12,317 nt of DNA from Propionibacteriaceae bacterium (GTDB lineage: Bacteria > Actinomycetota > Actinomycetes > Propionibacteriales > Propionibacteriaceae), in the NCBI GenBank assembly GCA_024636075.1, contig JAGXHS010000141.1, forward strand, positions 1 through 12,317, in the 5' to 3' direction. The stretch's first letter is position 1, and each line of letters starts with the position of its first letter. The notes under the pieces were generated by a model. It worked only from the letters and a program-made list of their open reading frames with translations. It had not been told where the DNA came from and did no database searches. Below are positions 1 to 5,285 of this stretch, piece by piece. The position numbers and the translations under genes were made by a program.

Positions 1-105
1 AGCATGGAGACTCCGTGGTCGAGAACGTTCAGGGTTGAAGTCCGGCGGGTTCCACTGTAGGGCCAACGCCCCACCTGCACGCGAGACAGCCGTCCCAAGC
101 CCGGG

Positions 106-149
106 CAACGGATCTGCGCGATCAATCCTCAGGCCGCGCAGATCCGTTG
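106..149. terminator. 15-bp perfect inverted repeat, candidate terminator
   Basis: Arms 106-120 and 135-149 are perfectly complementary over 15 bp (core GGATCTGCGCG / CGCGCAGATCC) around a 14-nt loop. The repeat starts 15 nt past the stop codon of the leftward membrane-protein gene, where a terminator is expected. No T-run follows on either strand; U-tail-less hairpins are common in high-GC actinobacteria. It could instead be bidirectional, or a protein-binding palindrome. Confidence 0.55.
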
Positions 150-178
150 TGGTCAGGCTGTGGTCAGGCTGTGGTCGG
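149..178. repeat. 11-bp tandem repeat at a gene end
   Basis: The 11-bp unit GTGGTCAGGCT occurs at 149-159 and 160-170, followed by a partial third copy (GTGGTCGG). The second copy contains the TGA stop (164-166, minus strand) of the membrane-protein gene. The first copy touches the end of the inverted repeat. This looks like slippage or a small duplication. Confidence 0.6.
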
Positions 179-886
179 CTCCTTCTTGGCAGCCGCAGCG
201 CTCCAGAAGAGGCCCGCACCGAGCAGGATGTTGACCAGGCCGAGGCCACCGATCAGCAGCACCACGCCACCGGCCAGCTGCAGGGTGCTGGCTGTGACGG
301 CACCGACGCCCAGCTCGCCGAACAGGGCGAGCACGGTTCCGCTCCACGCCAGGCCGCGGGCCTGGCCCTGTACCGGGATGGTGCGGTCGAAGCCGGTGTA
401 GTAGCGTCCGTCCGTCTTGAAGTCGCAGGTCACGCCATCGGCGGGGAACGGCGTGGGGACGGCGACCATCTCATCGTTGCAGCTGTACTCGGTGGCGACC
501 TTGCCATCCTCGCCGGTCAGATCCGACTTGGTGAGTGTCACGGTCTCAGTTCCGTCCAGCACGTGGTGAGCGATCGTCGCCATTTGGTACATGTACTCGC
601 TGGCAGTGTTGACTACCGGATCCTCCGGATCGAGTTCACTGCTCTTGACCGGGTAGCCCCAGTCTTCCTTCAGCAGCTTCATGATCGTGTCGGCACCTTC
701 CGTGGAGCCACGGTCGATCAGCTGACCTTCGTCGTTGTAGCTGAGCTCCACGTTCTGGGCGGCGCTGAACTGGTTCAGTGACTCGCCGCCGCCCTTGTAG
801 ATCGTGTACGCATAGGCAGCGCCGCCGAGGAAACACAGACCGATGACCATGAAGAGGATGCCGAGAACTTTCAAACGACCAGCCAT
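164..886 (-). CDS. Membrane protein of unknown function, three predicted helices
   Basis: The 240-residue product has a hydrophobic N-terminal helix (about residues 7-28, uncleaved anchor or signal peptide), a soluble middle part (about 30-175) and two C-terminal helices (about 178-198 and 204-230) before a short charged tail (KKEPTTA). I do not recognise a named family. The middle part is rich in acidic and polar residues and has two cysteines (136 and 154) that could form a disulfide if it lies outside the cell, which the N-terminal helix suggests. The ATG at 886 is well supported: a strong Shine-Dalgarno stretch (AGGGAAGGA on the minus strand, 900-892) lies 5 nt upstream. The gene stands alone, divergent from the dehydrogenase gene, with a candidate promoter about 110 nt upstream and an inverted repeat after its stop. 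Its translation is better behaved than the competing plus-strand frame. Confidence 0.8.
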   Translation of the reverse strand: MAGRLKVLGILFMVIGLCFLGGAAYAYTIYKGGGESLNQFSAAQNVELSYNDEGQLIDRGSTEGADTIMKLLKEDWGYPVKSSELDPEDPVVNTASEYMYQMATIAHHVLDGTETVTLTKSDLTGEDGKVATEYSCNDEMVAVPTPFPADGVTCDFKTDGRYYTGFDRTIPVQGQARGLAWSGTVLALFGELGVGAVTASTLQLAGGVVLLIGGLGLVNILLGAGLFWSAAAAKKEPTTA

Positions 887-900
887 GGTGATCCTTCCCT

Positions 901-919
901 GACCCGGACGGGCCGGGTC
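901..919 (-). promoter_or_regulatory. Leader hairpin directly upstream of the ribosome binding site
   Basis: GACCCGG (901-907) and CCGGGTC (913-919) form a perfect 7-bp stem with a 5-nt loop in the leader of the leftward membrane-protein gene. It ends exactly where the Shine-Dalgarno stretch (892-900) begins, so it could affect ribosome access. A role is inferred from position only. Confidence 0.35.
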
Positions 920-983
920 TCAAGGTCGCCAGCCGTCGGCGACTCGGTGCGGTAGCAGCCGGGGGGCACCGTTGCGCCATCCG

Positions 984-1031
984 GGTCACGGCTCACCCTA
1001 AAGTGACCACCGCATTGTGGTGAAGTGACCA
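984..1031 (-). promoter_or_regulatory. Candidate promoter overlapped by three GTGACC half-sites
   Basis: On the minus strand, TTCACC (1024-1019) and TAGGGT (1000-995) are spaced 18 nt apart, fitting -35 and -10 boxes for the membrane-protein gene with a leader of about 100 nt. Three copies of GTGACC/GGTCAC overlap it: 984-989 (inverted), 1003-1008 and 1025-1030. The last two lie within a 9-bp direct repeat AAGTGACCA (1001-1009 and 1023-1031) with a 22-bp period, about two helical turns. ACCAC/GTGGT (1006-1010 / 1017-1021) adds a small inverted repeat between them. The layout fits binding of a repressor or activator. Confidence 0.4.
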
Positions 1032-1394
1032 TAGCACCTGTCCATCGGGGATCTCGCGCTCTGACTATTCCGTATGCCCGCTCTGAGGGGCCCGTATGCC
1101 TGTTTTGGGGCATGAACGACCCCCGGACCTCGCATGGTGCGTGTCGACTGGACGAGGTCGACAGTCCGGGGGTCGGATGACTGTCCGGTATTGCCAGGCG
1201 CCGGCCACAGGGCAGGTCCGCTTGGCGGTTCGCGGCGACCTAGCGGCCAGCCACCTCACAAGTCCAACTGGAATACATCCGTTGACCACCTCCTTTCCTG
1301 TGTACCCGACACGGTAGGTCGTCCCGGTCAGCGACGCAAGAGATTTTTCGACGACTTGTCAGCAGTGCGTGGTGATCCACGAAACAGTGGTGCC
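1032..1394. other. Gene-free region with repeats and a large hairpin
   Basis: This is the rest of the 508-bp gap between two divergent genes (887-1394). A reading frame continuous with the dehydrogenase is open leftward to 1134, but family similarity starts only at the ATG at 1395, so I treat this part as non-coding. It holds a 9-bp direct repeat CCGTATGCC (1070-1078 and 1092-1100, period 22) and a nested hairpin (1117-1175). A TTGACC box (1282-1287) resembles a -35 element, but I see no well-spaced -10 partner. Nothing else is recognisable. Confidence 0.45.
1117..1175. repeat. Large nested inverted repeat (12-bp plus 7-bp stems)
   Basis: CGACCCCCGGAC (1117-1128) and GTCCGGGGGTCG (1164-1175) form a perfect 12-bp stem. 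Inside it, TGTCGAC (1142-1148) and GTCGACA (1157-1163) form a 7-bp stem with an 8-nt loop, flush against the right arm of the outer stem, leaving a 13-nt bulge on the left. As RNA this would be a very stable structure in either direction. It has no T-run. It could be part of the dehydrogenase leader, a terminator, or a protein-binding site. Confidence 0.55.
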
Positions 1395-2306
1395 ATGCGC
1401 ATCACGCTCCCAACCCAGAAACTGCTCGATCGCGTCAGGGAGCGACTCGATGACGACGTGGACCTGCAGCTGTGGCCACTGAACGGCCCCCCGCCCACCT
1501 CCGAGGGAATCGACCTGGCCGTACTGCCCTACATGGCGGCACCGAAATTGCTTGAAGTGCTGCACGGTGTGGACGTCGCTGCGATCCAGAGCCAGTCGCT
1601 CGGCTACGACGGAATGGCGGACGTATTGCCGGAGAACGTTGTCCTGTGCAACGCCCGTGGGGTGCATGAAGACGCCACGGCGGAACTGACCCTCGCTCTG
1701 GTGCTGGCGAGCGAGCGGAACCTCACCGGCTACATCGCCCATCAAGCTGAAGGAAGCTGGGACCAGCACTACACGCCCGGATTGATCGGACGCACTGTGC
1801 TTGTCGTCGGAGTTGGTGGCGTGGGTGCCGCCATCGCCGATCGCCTGCGGGTCTTCGGCGCGAGACTGTTGCGCTCGGCATCGCGGGCGCGCACCGACGA
1901 GCACGGAGCGATCGCCGGCCCCGAAGAGCTGACCAGCCAGGTCACCCAGGCGGATGTGGTGATCCTTGTGACTCCGCTCACCGCATCCACTCGCGGTCTG
2001 TTCGGGGAAGAGATGATTGCGCGGATGAAGAGCGGTGCACTGCTGGTGAACGTCGGCCGCGGTCCGCTGGTCGACACCGACGCCCTCACCGAAGCCTGTC
2101 GGCAGGGTCGCATCCGAGCGGCGCTGGACGTGATGGACCCTGAACCGCTGCCCCCCGACCACCCACTCTGGACCACCCCGGGAGTGCTGATCACCCCGCA
2201 TGTCGGGGGCTGGTCCACGTCGATGGGCGACCGGGTGGTTGATCTCGTGGTTCGTCAAACGGAGCACCTGCGAGCTGGCGAGGACCTGGAGAATCGCGTT
2301 CTGTGA
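1395..2306 (+). CDS. D-isomer-specific 2-hydroxyacid dehydrogenase
   Basis: The 303-residue product belongs to the NAD(P)-dependent D-2-hydroxyacid dehydrogenases, which interconvert 2-keto acids and D-2-hydroxy acids in the cytoplasm. Residues about 1-95 form the catalytic domain, 96-270 the Rossmann domain, and the C-terminal helix returns to the catalytic domain. The nucleotide-binding motif GVGGVG is at 139-144. The catalytic Arg222 (in NVGRG), Glu250 (in MDPEPLP) and His269 (in PHVGG) are all present, so the enzyme should be active. After the second strand the sequence RSASRAR replaces the usual acidic residue, which suggests NADP(H) rather than NAD(H). The true substrate cannot be read from sequence; phosphoglycerate, glyoxylate or hydroxypyruvate reductase are all possible labels. 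I chose ATG 1395 because family similarity begins there, although no clear ribosome binding site precedes it. The S4-domain gene follows 28 nt later and is probably cotranscribed. Confidence 0.9.
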   Translation: MRITLPTQKLLDRVRERLDDDVDLQLWPLNGPPPTSEGIDLAVLPYMAAPKLLEVLHGVDVAAIQSQSLGYDGMADVLPENVVLCNARGVHEDATAELTLALVLASERNLTGYIAHQAEGSWDQHYTPGLIGRTVLVVGVGGVGAAIADRLRVFGARLLRSASRARTDEHGAIAGPEELTSQVTQADVVILVTPLTASTRGLFGEEMIARMKSGALLVNVGRGPLVDTDALTEACRQGRIRAALDVMDPEPLPPDHPLWTTPGVLITPHVGGWSTSMGDRVVDLVVRQTEHLRAGEDLENRVL

Positions 2307-2334
2307 CCGGCTGGATCCATGATGGGATGCTGTG

Positions 2335-2553
2335 ATGGAGACCATTGAGGCGGGCGGCACCATTCGGCTCGGCCAGTTCCTCAAATTCGCGAATCTCGCC
2401 GATTCGGGTGCGCAGGCGCGGGAGCTGATCGCTGCCGGGCTGGTGAAGGTCGACGGTGAGGTGGAGACCAGACGCGGACGCCAACTGCACGGCGGAGAAG
2501 TCGTCGAGTTGCAGCCCTCGCCCGGGCAGAGCATCAGTGCCCGCGTGGGCTGA
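2335..2553 (+). CDS. Small S4-domain RNA-binding protein
   Basis: The 72-residue product is almost entirely one S4 domain, the small RNA-binding fold also found in ribosomal protein S4, pseudouridine synthases and tyrosyl-tRNA synthetase. Typical features are IRLGQFLKFANL at the N-terminus, SGAQARELIAAGLVKVDGE in the middle and GEVVEL near the end. It resembles the stand-alone YaaA/RlbA-like S4 proteins, which are thought to act on rRNA or ribosome assembly; that role is inferred from the family. The start is GTG 2332 or the directly following ATG 2335; I chose ATG. It lies 28 nt after the dehydrogenase gene in the same direction, so cotranscription is likely. A TGGGAT box (2323-2328) six nt before the ATG could also give it its own weak promoter. 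Confidence 0.85.
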   Translation: METIEAGGTIRLGQFLKFANLADSGAQARELIAAGLVKVDGEVETRRGRQLHGGEVVELQPSPGQSISARVG

Positions 2554-2583
2554 CACTCTGGCGACCGTGCGTGAAAGGTCCAG

Positions 2584-2838
2584 TCAGGGGCTGTGGCTGG
2601 GCAGGAAGTTCAGGCAGGCTTCGGCGTCGCGCAGGTCCATCAGGTTACCGAGACAGTTCTGGGTCCCGAAGTCGATCACCGAAGAGATCAGCACCAGACC
2701 ATTGAGGGTCATCCCGTGCCGCTGCTGGAGCCTTTCAGCTACGGCCACTGCGCGCACGGTCCCGCAGGACTCGCCGCACAGGAACGTCGGGCTCATCCAG
2801 CGGTCCTCGCGTGTGCACCACAATCCGATGAGTTCAGT
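2584..2838 (-). pseudogene. Relic of a serine carboxypeptidase (peptidase S10)
   Basis: The minus-strand frame from about 2838 to a stop at 2584 translates into roughly 84 residues that resemble the core of bacterial S10 serine carboxypeptidases: LIGLWCTREDRW, then SPTFLCGESCGTVRA, then LNGLVLISSVIDFGTQ, then FLPSHSP. GESCG matches the catalytic-serine motif GESYG with Tyr changed to Cys. A full S10 enzyme is about 450-500 residues, so both the N-terminal half and the C-terminal part (with the catalytic Asp and His) are gone. The similarity ends at a stop where full-length proteins continue (FLPSYTA...), and starts just after the disA stop at 2852. The frame stays open into disA up to an ATG at 2931, but that part is not S10-like. 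I recognise the family by memory of its motifs; no search was run. Confidence 0.7.
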
Positions 2839-2851
2839 AACAGCAGGCGTT

Positions 2852-3943
2852 TCAGTGACCCCAGGACAGCTCAGAGAGGCGGGCCAAGCCCTCGCGGACC
2901 TCGTAAGCGCGTCTGCGACCAACGCCTTCAATCTCCAGCAGATCAGTGGTCCTGGCCGCCATCAGGCCTTGCAGTGATCCGAAGTGCTGGATCAGACGAT
3001 TCGCCACAAAGGGGGGTACCCGCCGCGATGCCTGCGCCAACAACCGGTATCCCCGGGGGCTGATGGCGGTTGATTGGTCGGGTTCGTCGAACCCGAGGGC
3101 AGTCAGCACCGATTCGGGTTGAAGCAGCTCATCAGTAGCAAGCTTCGTCAGGGCAGACACCCGCAACACCTCGGGCTCATCGGCGGGCTGGTAGTCGAGC
3201 TCGAGCAATCGAGCCAGGTCGTCAACACCGCGAGTGCTCTCGCGCAGTTGCAATTGCATCAGGCGGCCGTCGATACCGAGGGCGGCGACATAGCCGCGGA
3301 GTTCGGTGTCGAGCCGCCGGACCATCTCCAGTGGTTGCAGCACCCTGACCAGGTCGTCGTGAGTCACCGAATCGGAGATTTCCAGTCCGGACAGACGTCG
3401 AGTCTCCTCGTCCAGTCGCTTGCGGTACCGACCCAGGGCCGCCAGCGCCTGGTCTGCCTGCCCCAATATCTGTTCGGAGGTCTGGACGTCATGGCGGTGC
3501 CCCCCAAGGAAGAAGGCGATGGTGTTCATCGACTTCGACACCGTCACCACCGGGACACCCGTCATCTGGGCCACCCGATCGGCAGTGCGGTGTCGGGTTC
3601 CGGTCTCGACGGTCCGGGTGCTGCCGTCAGGAACGAAGTGGACTCCTGCGGAGAGAATTCGCTCGTGGTCGGCGCTCAGCACGATGCCGCCGTCCATTTT
3701 TGCCAGCTCGCGCAGTGCGGTGGGGGTGAACTCGACATCGATCACGAATCCACCCGACGAGACGTCCTGCACCTCGGGGGTGCTTCCGAGCACGATCAGC
3801 GCCCCGGTTCGACCGTTGAGGATTCGGGTCAGCCCTTCGCGCAGCGGAGTCCCCGGTGCCAGCAAGGCACGATAGCGACGTACCTGAGCCAGGTGAGCGG
3901 CTGAGGCGTCGAAGGGCTCCGGCTCGGTTTGCGTGGGGGTCAC
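2852..3943 (-). CDS. disA: DNA integrity scanning protein DisA, diadenylate cyclase
   Basis: DisA joins two ATP molecules into cyclic di-AMP and scans DNA for branched recombination intermediates, which inhibit its cyclase activity. The 363 residues match the family length. The N-terminal DAC domain (about 25-155) has the ATP-binding GTRHRTADR motif (RHR at 117-119) and MDGGIVLS at 83-90, where most family members have DGA. A helical linker (about 160-300) follows, and the C-terminal helix-hairpin-helix DNA-binding domain includes LLEIEGVGRRRAYEVREGL (335-353). The start is GTG 3943: a TAGACT box (minus strand, 3955-3950) lies 6 nt upstream, so the mRNA is probably leaderless. It is divergent from radA, its usual neighbour, with two genes between. 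Downstream lies the S10 relic. The Ala-to-Gly change at residue 86 is conservative, so activity is probably kept. Confidence 0.95.
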   Translation of the reverse strand: MTPTQTEPEPFDASAAHLAQVRRYRALLAPGTPLREGLTRILNGRTGALIVLGSTPEVQDVSSGGFVIDVEFTPTALRELAKMDGGIVLSADHERILSAGVHFVPDGSTRTVETGTRHRTADRVAQMTGVPVVTVSKSMNTIAFFLGGHRHDVQTSEQILGQADQALAALGRYRKRLDEETRRLSGLEISDSVTHDDLVRVLQPLEMVRRLDTELRGYVAALGIDGRLMQLQLRESTRGVDDLARLLELDYQPADEPEVLRVSALTKLATDELLQPESVLTALGFDEPDQSTAISPRGYRLLAQASRRVPPFVANRLIQHFGSLQGLMAARTTDLLEIEGVGRRRAYEVREGLARLSELSWGH

Positions 3944-3976
3944 CGCTGCAGTCTATCGGCGAAGGGGGTGACCCCC
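3944..3976 (-). promoter_or_regulatory. disA promoter with palindrome over the -35 region
   Basis: On the minus strand, TAGACT (3955-3950) is a good TAnnnT -10 box placed 6 nt before the GTG start, indicating a leaderless transcript. A perfect 13-bp palindrome, GGGGGTGACCCCC (3964-3976), covers the place where the -35 box should be (about 3973-3978). A related GGGGGTCACC (3935-3944) overlaps the start codon. The pair looks like an operator for a repressor or activator; the regulator is unknown. Confidence 0.5.
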
Positions 3977-4138
3977 ACGATCCATCCGGGGCACCGCCAG
4001 TGTTCACCCTCGCGTGCATCATTCCCCCCGAGTGGGTTGGCTCTGGTGATGGTTTTCAGCAGCCGGGCCCTGCCTGCCGTGGCCAGTGCCGGTGGTCCGC
4101 CCAAGGCTGTGATGACCATACTTTGCGGACGGGACGGG

Positions 4139-4855
4139 TCAGCCGGTGCCGGGGAGCATGCCCGGCAGCATCAAGGCGGTACCCAACGCCAGCGCCCCCA
4201 ACGTGCCTCCCATCCACAGGGTGATCCAGACCATGCGGGGCAGGCGGGTCAGCCGGGCGAGCTGTGCCGCGTCTGATCCTGCTGTGGCACGGCGCCGGCT
4301 GAGCGCCAGCTCAAGCACGGGTCGTGGGCCGGCGAGGAGCAGGAGCCAGGCCAGGCCGTAGGCGAGCCACACGAGGAGGTGGGCAGGTGCATACCAGGTC
4401 GCGAGCCCCAACACTGCGCCGAGGGCGACAACAACCATGGCCCCGTGAACGTTGCGGATCTTCAGCAACATCAACGCGAGGAGCCCCACCAGCAGCCACA
4501 GCATGGCCACCGCGTAGCCGGCGCCAGCTACGGCGGCAGCCAAGAGGCCAACGAGGGAGGCCGCGGGATAGCCGGCGAGCAGCGTGAACGTCATGCCGGC
4601 GCCAGCGGGCTTTCCCCTGGTCAGGGTGACCCCGGACGTGTCCGAGTGCAGCCGGATTCCGTCCAGAGAACGACCGGTAAGGGTGGCCGCGACGCCGTGA
4701 CCGGCCTCGTGGCACACCGTGACCGCCATCCGGACCGCCGGCCAGACGAGGATCACACAGGCGAGCGCCGCCAATGCGATCACGAGGAGGGCATCCGCGT
4801 CCGGGACCGGGGTCGTGGCCGAGGCGCGGCGCCACAGATCCTCCAGGATGGACAT
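4139..4855 (-). CDS. M50B-like integral membrane zinc protease
   Basis: The 238-residue product is a polytopic membrane protein with about five to six hydrophobic segments. The zinc-binding HEAGH motif is at 49-53, at the end of the first long helix, and LLAGYPAASLVGL (92-104) and the LLKIRNVHG segment (130-138) fit the M50B-like family of actinobacteria. Proteases of this type cut substrates within or near the membrane; the substrate here is unknown. The frame is open upstream to 4990, but the extra 45 residues are Pro/Arg/Ser-rich and unlike a protein N-terminus, so I chose ATG 4855, with a weak GGGAT-type ribosome binding site about 10 nt upstream. It runs in the same direction as disA with a 195-nt gap that includes the disA promoter, so it is probably a separate unit. 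Its stop is followed by a weak 6-bp inverted repeat (4095-4100 / 4125-4130). Confidence 0.8.
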   Translation of the reverse strand: MSILEDLWRRASATTPVPDADALLVIALAALACVILVWPAVRMAVTVCHEAGHGVAATLTGRSLDGIRLHSDTSGVTLTRGKPAGAGMTFTLLAGYPAASLVGLLAAAVAGAGYAVAMLWLLVGLLALMLLKIRNVHGAMVVVALGAVLGLATWYAPAHLLVWLAYGLAWLLLLAGPRPVLELALSRRRATAGSDAAQLARLTRLPRMVWITLWMGGTLGALALGTALMLPGMLPGTG

Positions 4856-5220
4856 GCGGTCAGTATCCCAGCAGGGGCCAGGAGACCGTTCCGGCGGAGG
4901 GTCCGCGGAAGCGCCGGGCCGGGAACTGCGCCGGTCCGGGGTGCTCGTGTGCGACGCCCAGCCGCCCCACACCAAGACCTGGCTGGCCACCTGACCTCTG
5001 GCCGGACAGGCCCCTGCGATGCCGCGCGGGTCGTGGGCGCGCTCGAGAAGGACGAGACCGCGGTGCTCGTGGCCGACTTCGCCTGAGCCCTCTGTGGTCG
5101 GACAGGGCCGCGGCTTGGCGCACCGCGTGCGGGTCTTCGTCGGTGCCGTTGAAGACCCAATGGGGGAACCTCTGTGTAGGCCTGTGGCAGAAGAATGATC
5201 TGCGATAGGGTGCCGGGTCA
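4856..5220. other. Gene-free region before the antiporter gene
   Basis: This GC-rich stretch has several open frames on both strands, but none has a convincing start, ribosome binding site or family resemblance; most are read-through of the protease frame. One plus-strand frame ends at 5086 with LEKDETAVLVADFA, which I could not assign. An 8-bp perfect inverted repeat GGGTCTTC / GAAGACCC (5131-5138 / 5151-5158, loop 12 nt) is the main structure. A promoter for the antiporter gene is expected here; GATAGG (5204-5209) is a weak -10 candidate without a good -35. Confidence 0.45.
5131..5158. repeat. 8-bp perfect inverted repeat
   Basis: GGGTCTTC (5131-5138) and GAAGACCC (5151-5158) form a perfect stem around a 12-nt loop, 128 nt upstream of the antiporter start. 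It has no T-run on either side. It may be an operator or part of a leader. Confidence 0.45.
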
Positions 5221-5280
5221 GGGGAGCACGCCCGTGCCCTCAGAACCTGCCGGGCCCACGTGGCCGCAGGCCGAGAGGAG
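5221..5280 (+). promoter_or_regulatory. Two-hairpin leader and ribosome binding site of the antiporter gene
   Basis: Hairpin A pairs 5221-5224 with 5238-5241 (one G-T pair) and GCAC 5226-5229 with GTGC 5234-5237, with A5225 bulged and a 4-nt loop. Hairpin B pairs CCTGC 5246-5250 with GCAGG 5266-5270 and GGCC 5253-5256 with 5262-5265, with a 2-nt bulge and a 5-nt loop. Hairpin B ends 5 nt before the Shine-Dalgarno AGGAG (5276-5280), which lies 5 nt from the GTG start. This could be a cis-regulatory leader. I cannot match it to a known riboswitch. Confidence 0.4.
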
Positions 5281-5285
5281 ACGTC

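Noticed and set aside
1..105. Possible RNA gene end (GGTTCCACT near 49-57 resembles a T-arm)
   Set aside because: No acceptor stem, anticodon arm or CCA end can be built around it, so a tRNA or tmRNA is not supported.
35..781. Long plus-strand open frame of 248 codons opposite the membrane-protein gene
   Set aside because: It lies antisense to a gene with a strong ribosome binding site and clear membrane helices; its translation is low in hydrophobic segments and matches no family. It is a GC-driven shadow.
1134..1394. 87-codon upstream extension of the dehydrogenase frame
   Set aside because: The added sequence does not resemble the family, lies across repeats and a strong hairpin, and similarity starts at ATG 1395.
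1359..2534. Minus-strand open frame of 391 codons opposite the dehydrogenase and S4 genes
   Set aside because: Both plus-strand genes have clear family motifs; the antisense translation is rich in His, Arg and Gln without recognisable domains.
4856..4990. 45-residue N-terminal extension of the M50B-like protein
   Set aside because: The extension is Pro/Ser/Arg-rich with no signal peptide or family similarity; ATG 4855 sits at the usual start.
4379..5086. Plus-strand open frame of 235 codons opposite the M50B-like gene
   Set aside because: It is mostly antisense to a membrane protein with an HEAGH motif. Only its last part (about 4990-5086) lies outside, and I could not assign that part.
5221..5285. 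Known Na+ or Li+ riboswitch
   Set aside because: The two hairpins do not let me place any conserved core of the known classes; kept only as a leader to test.
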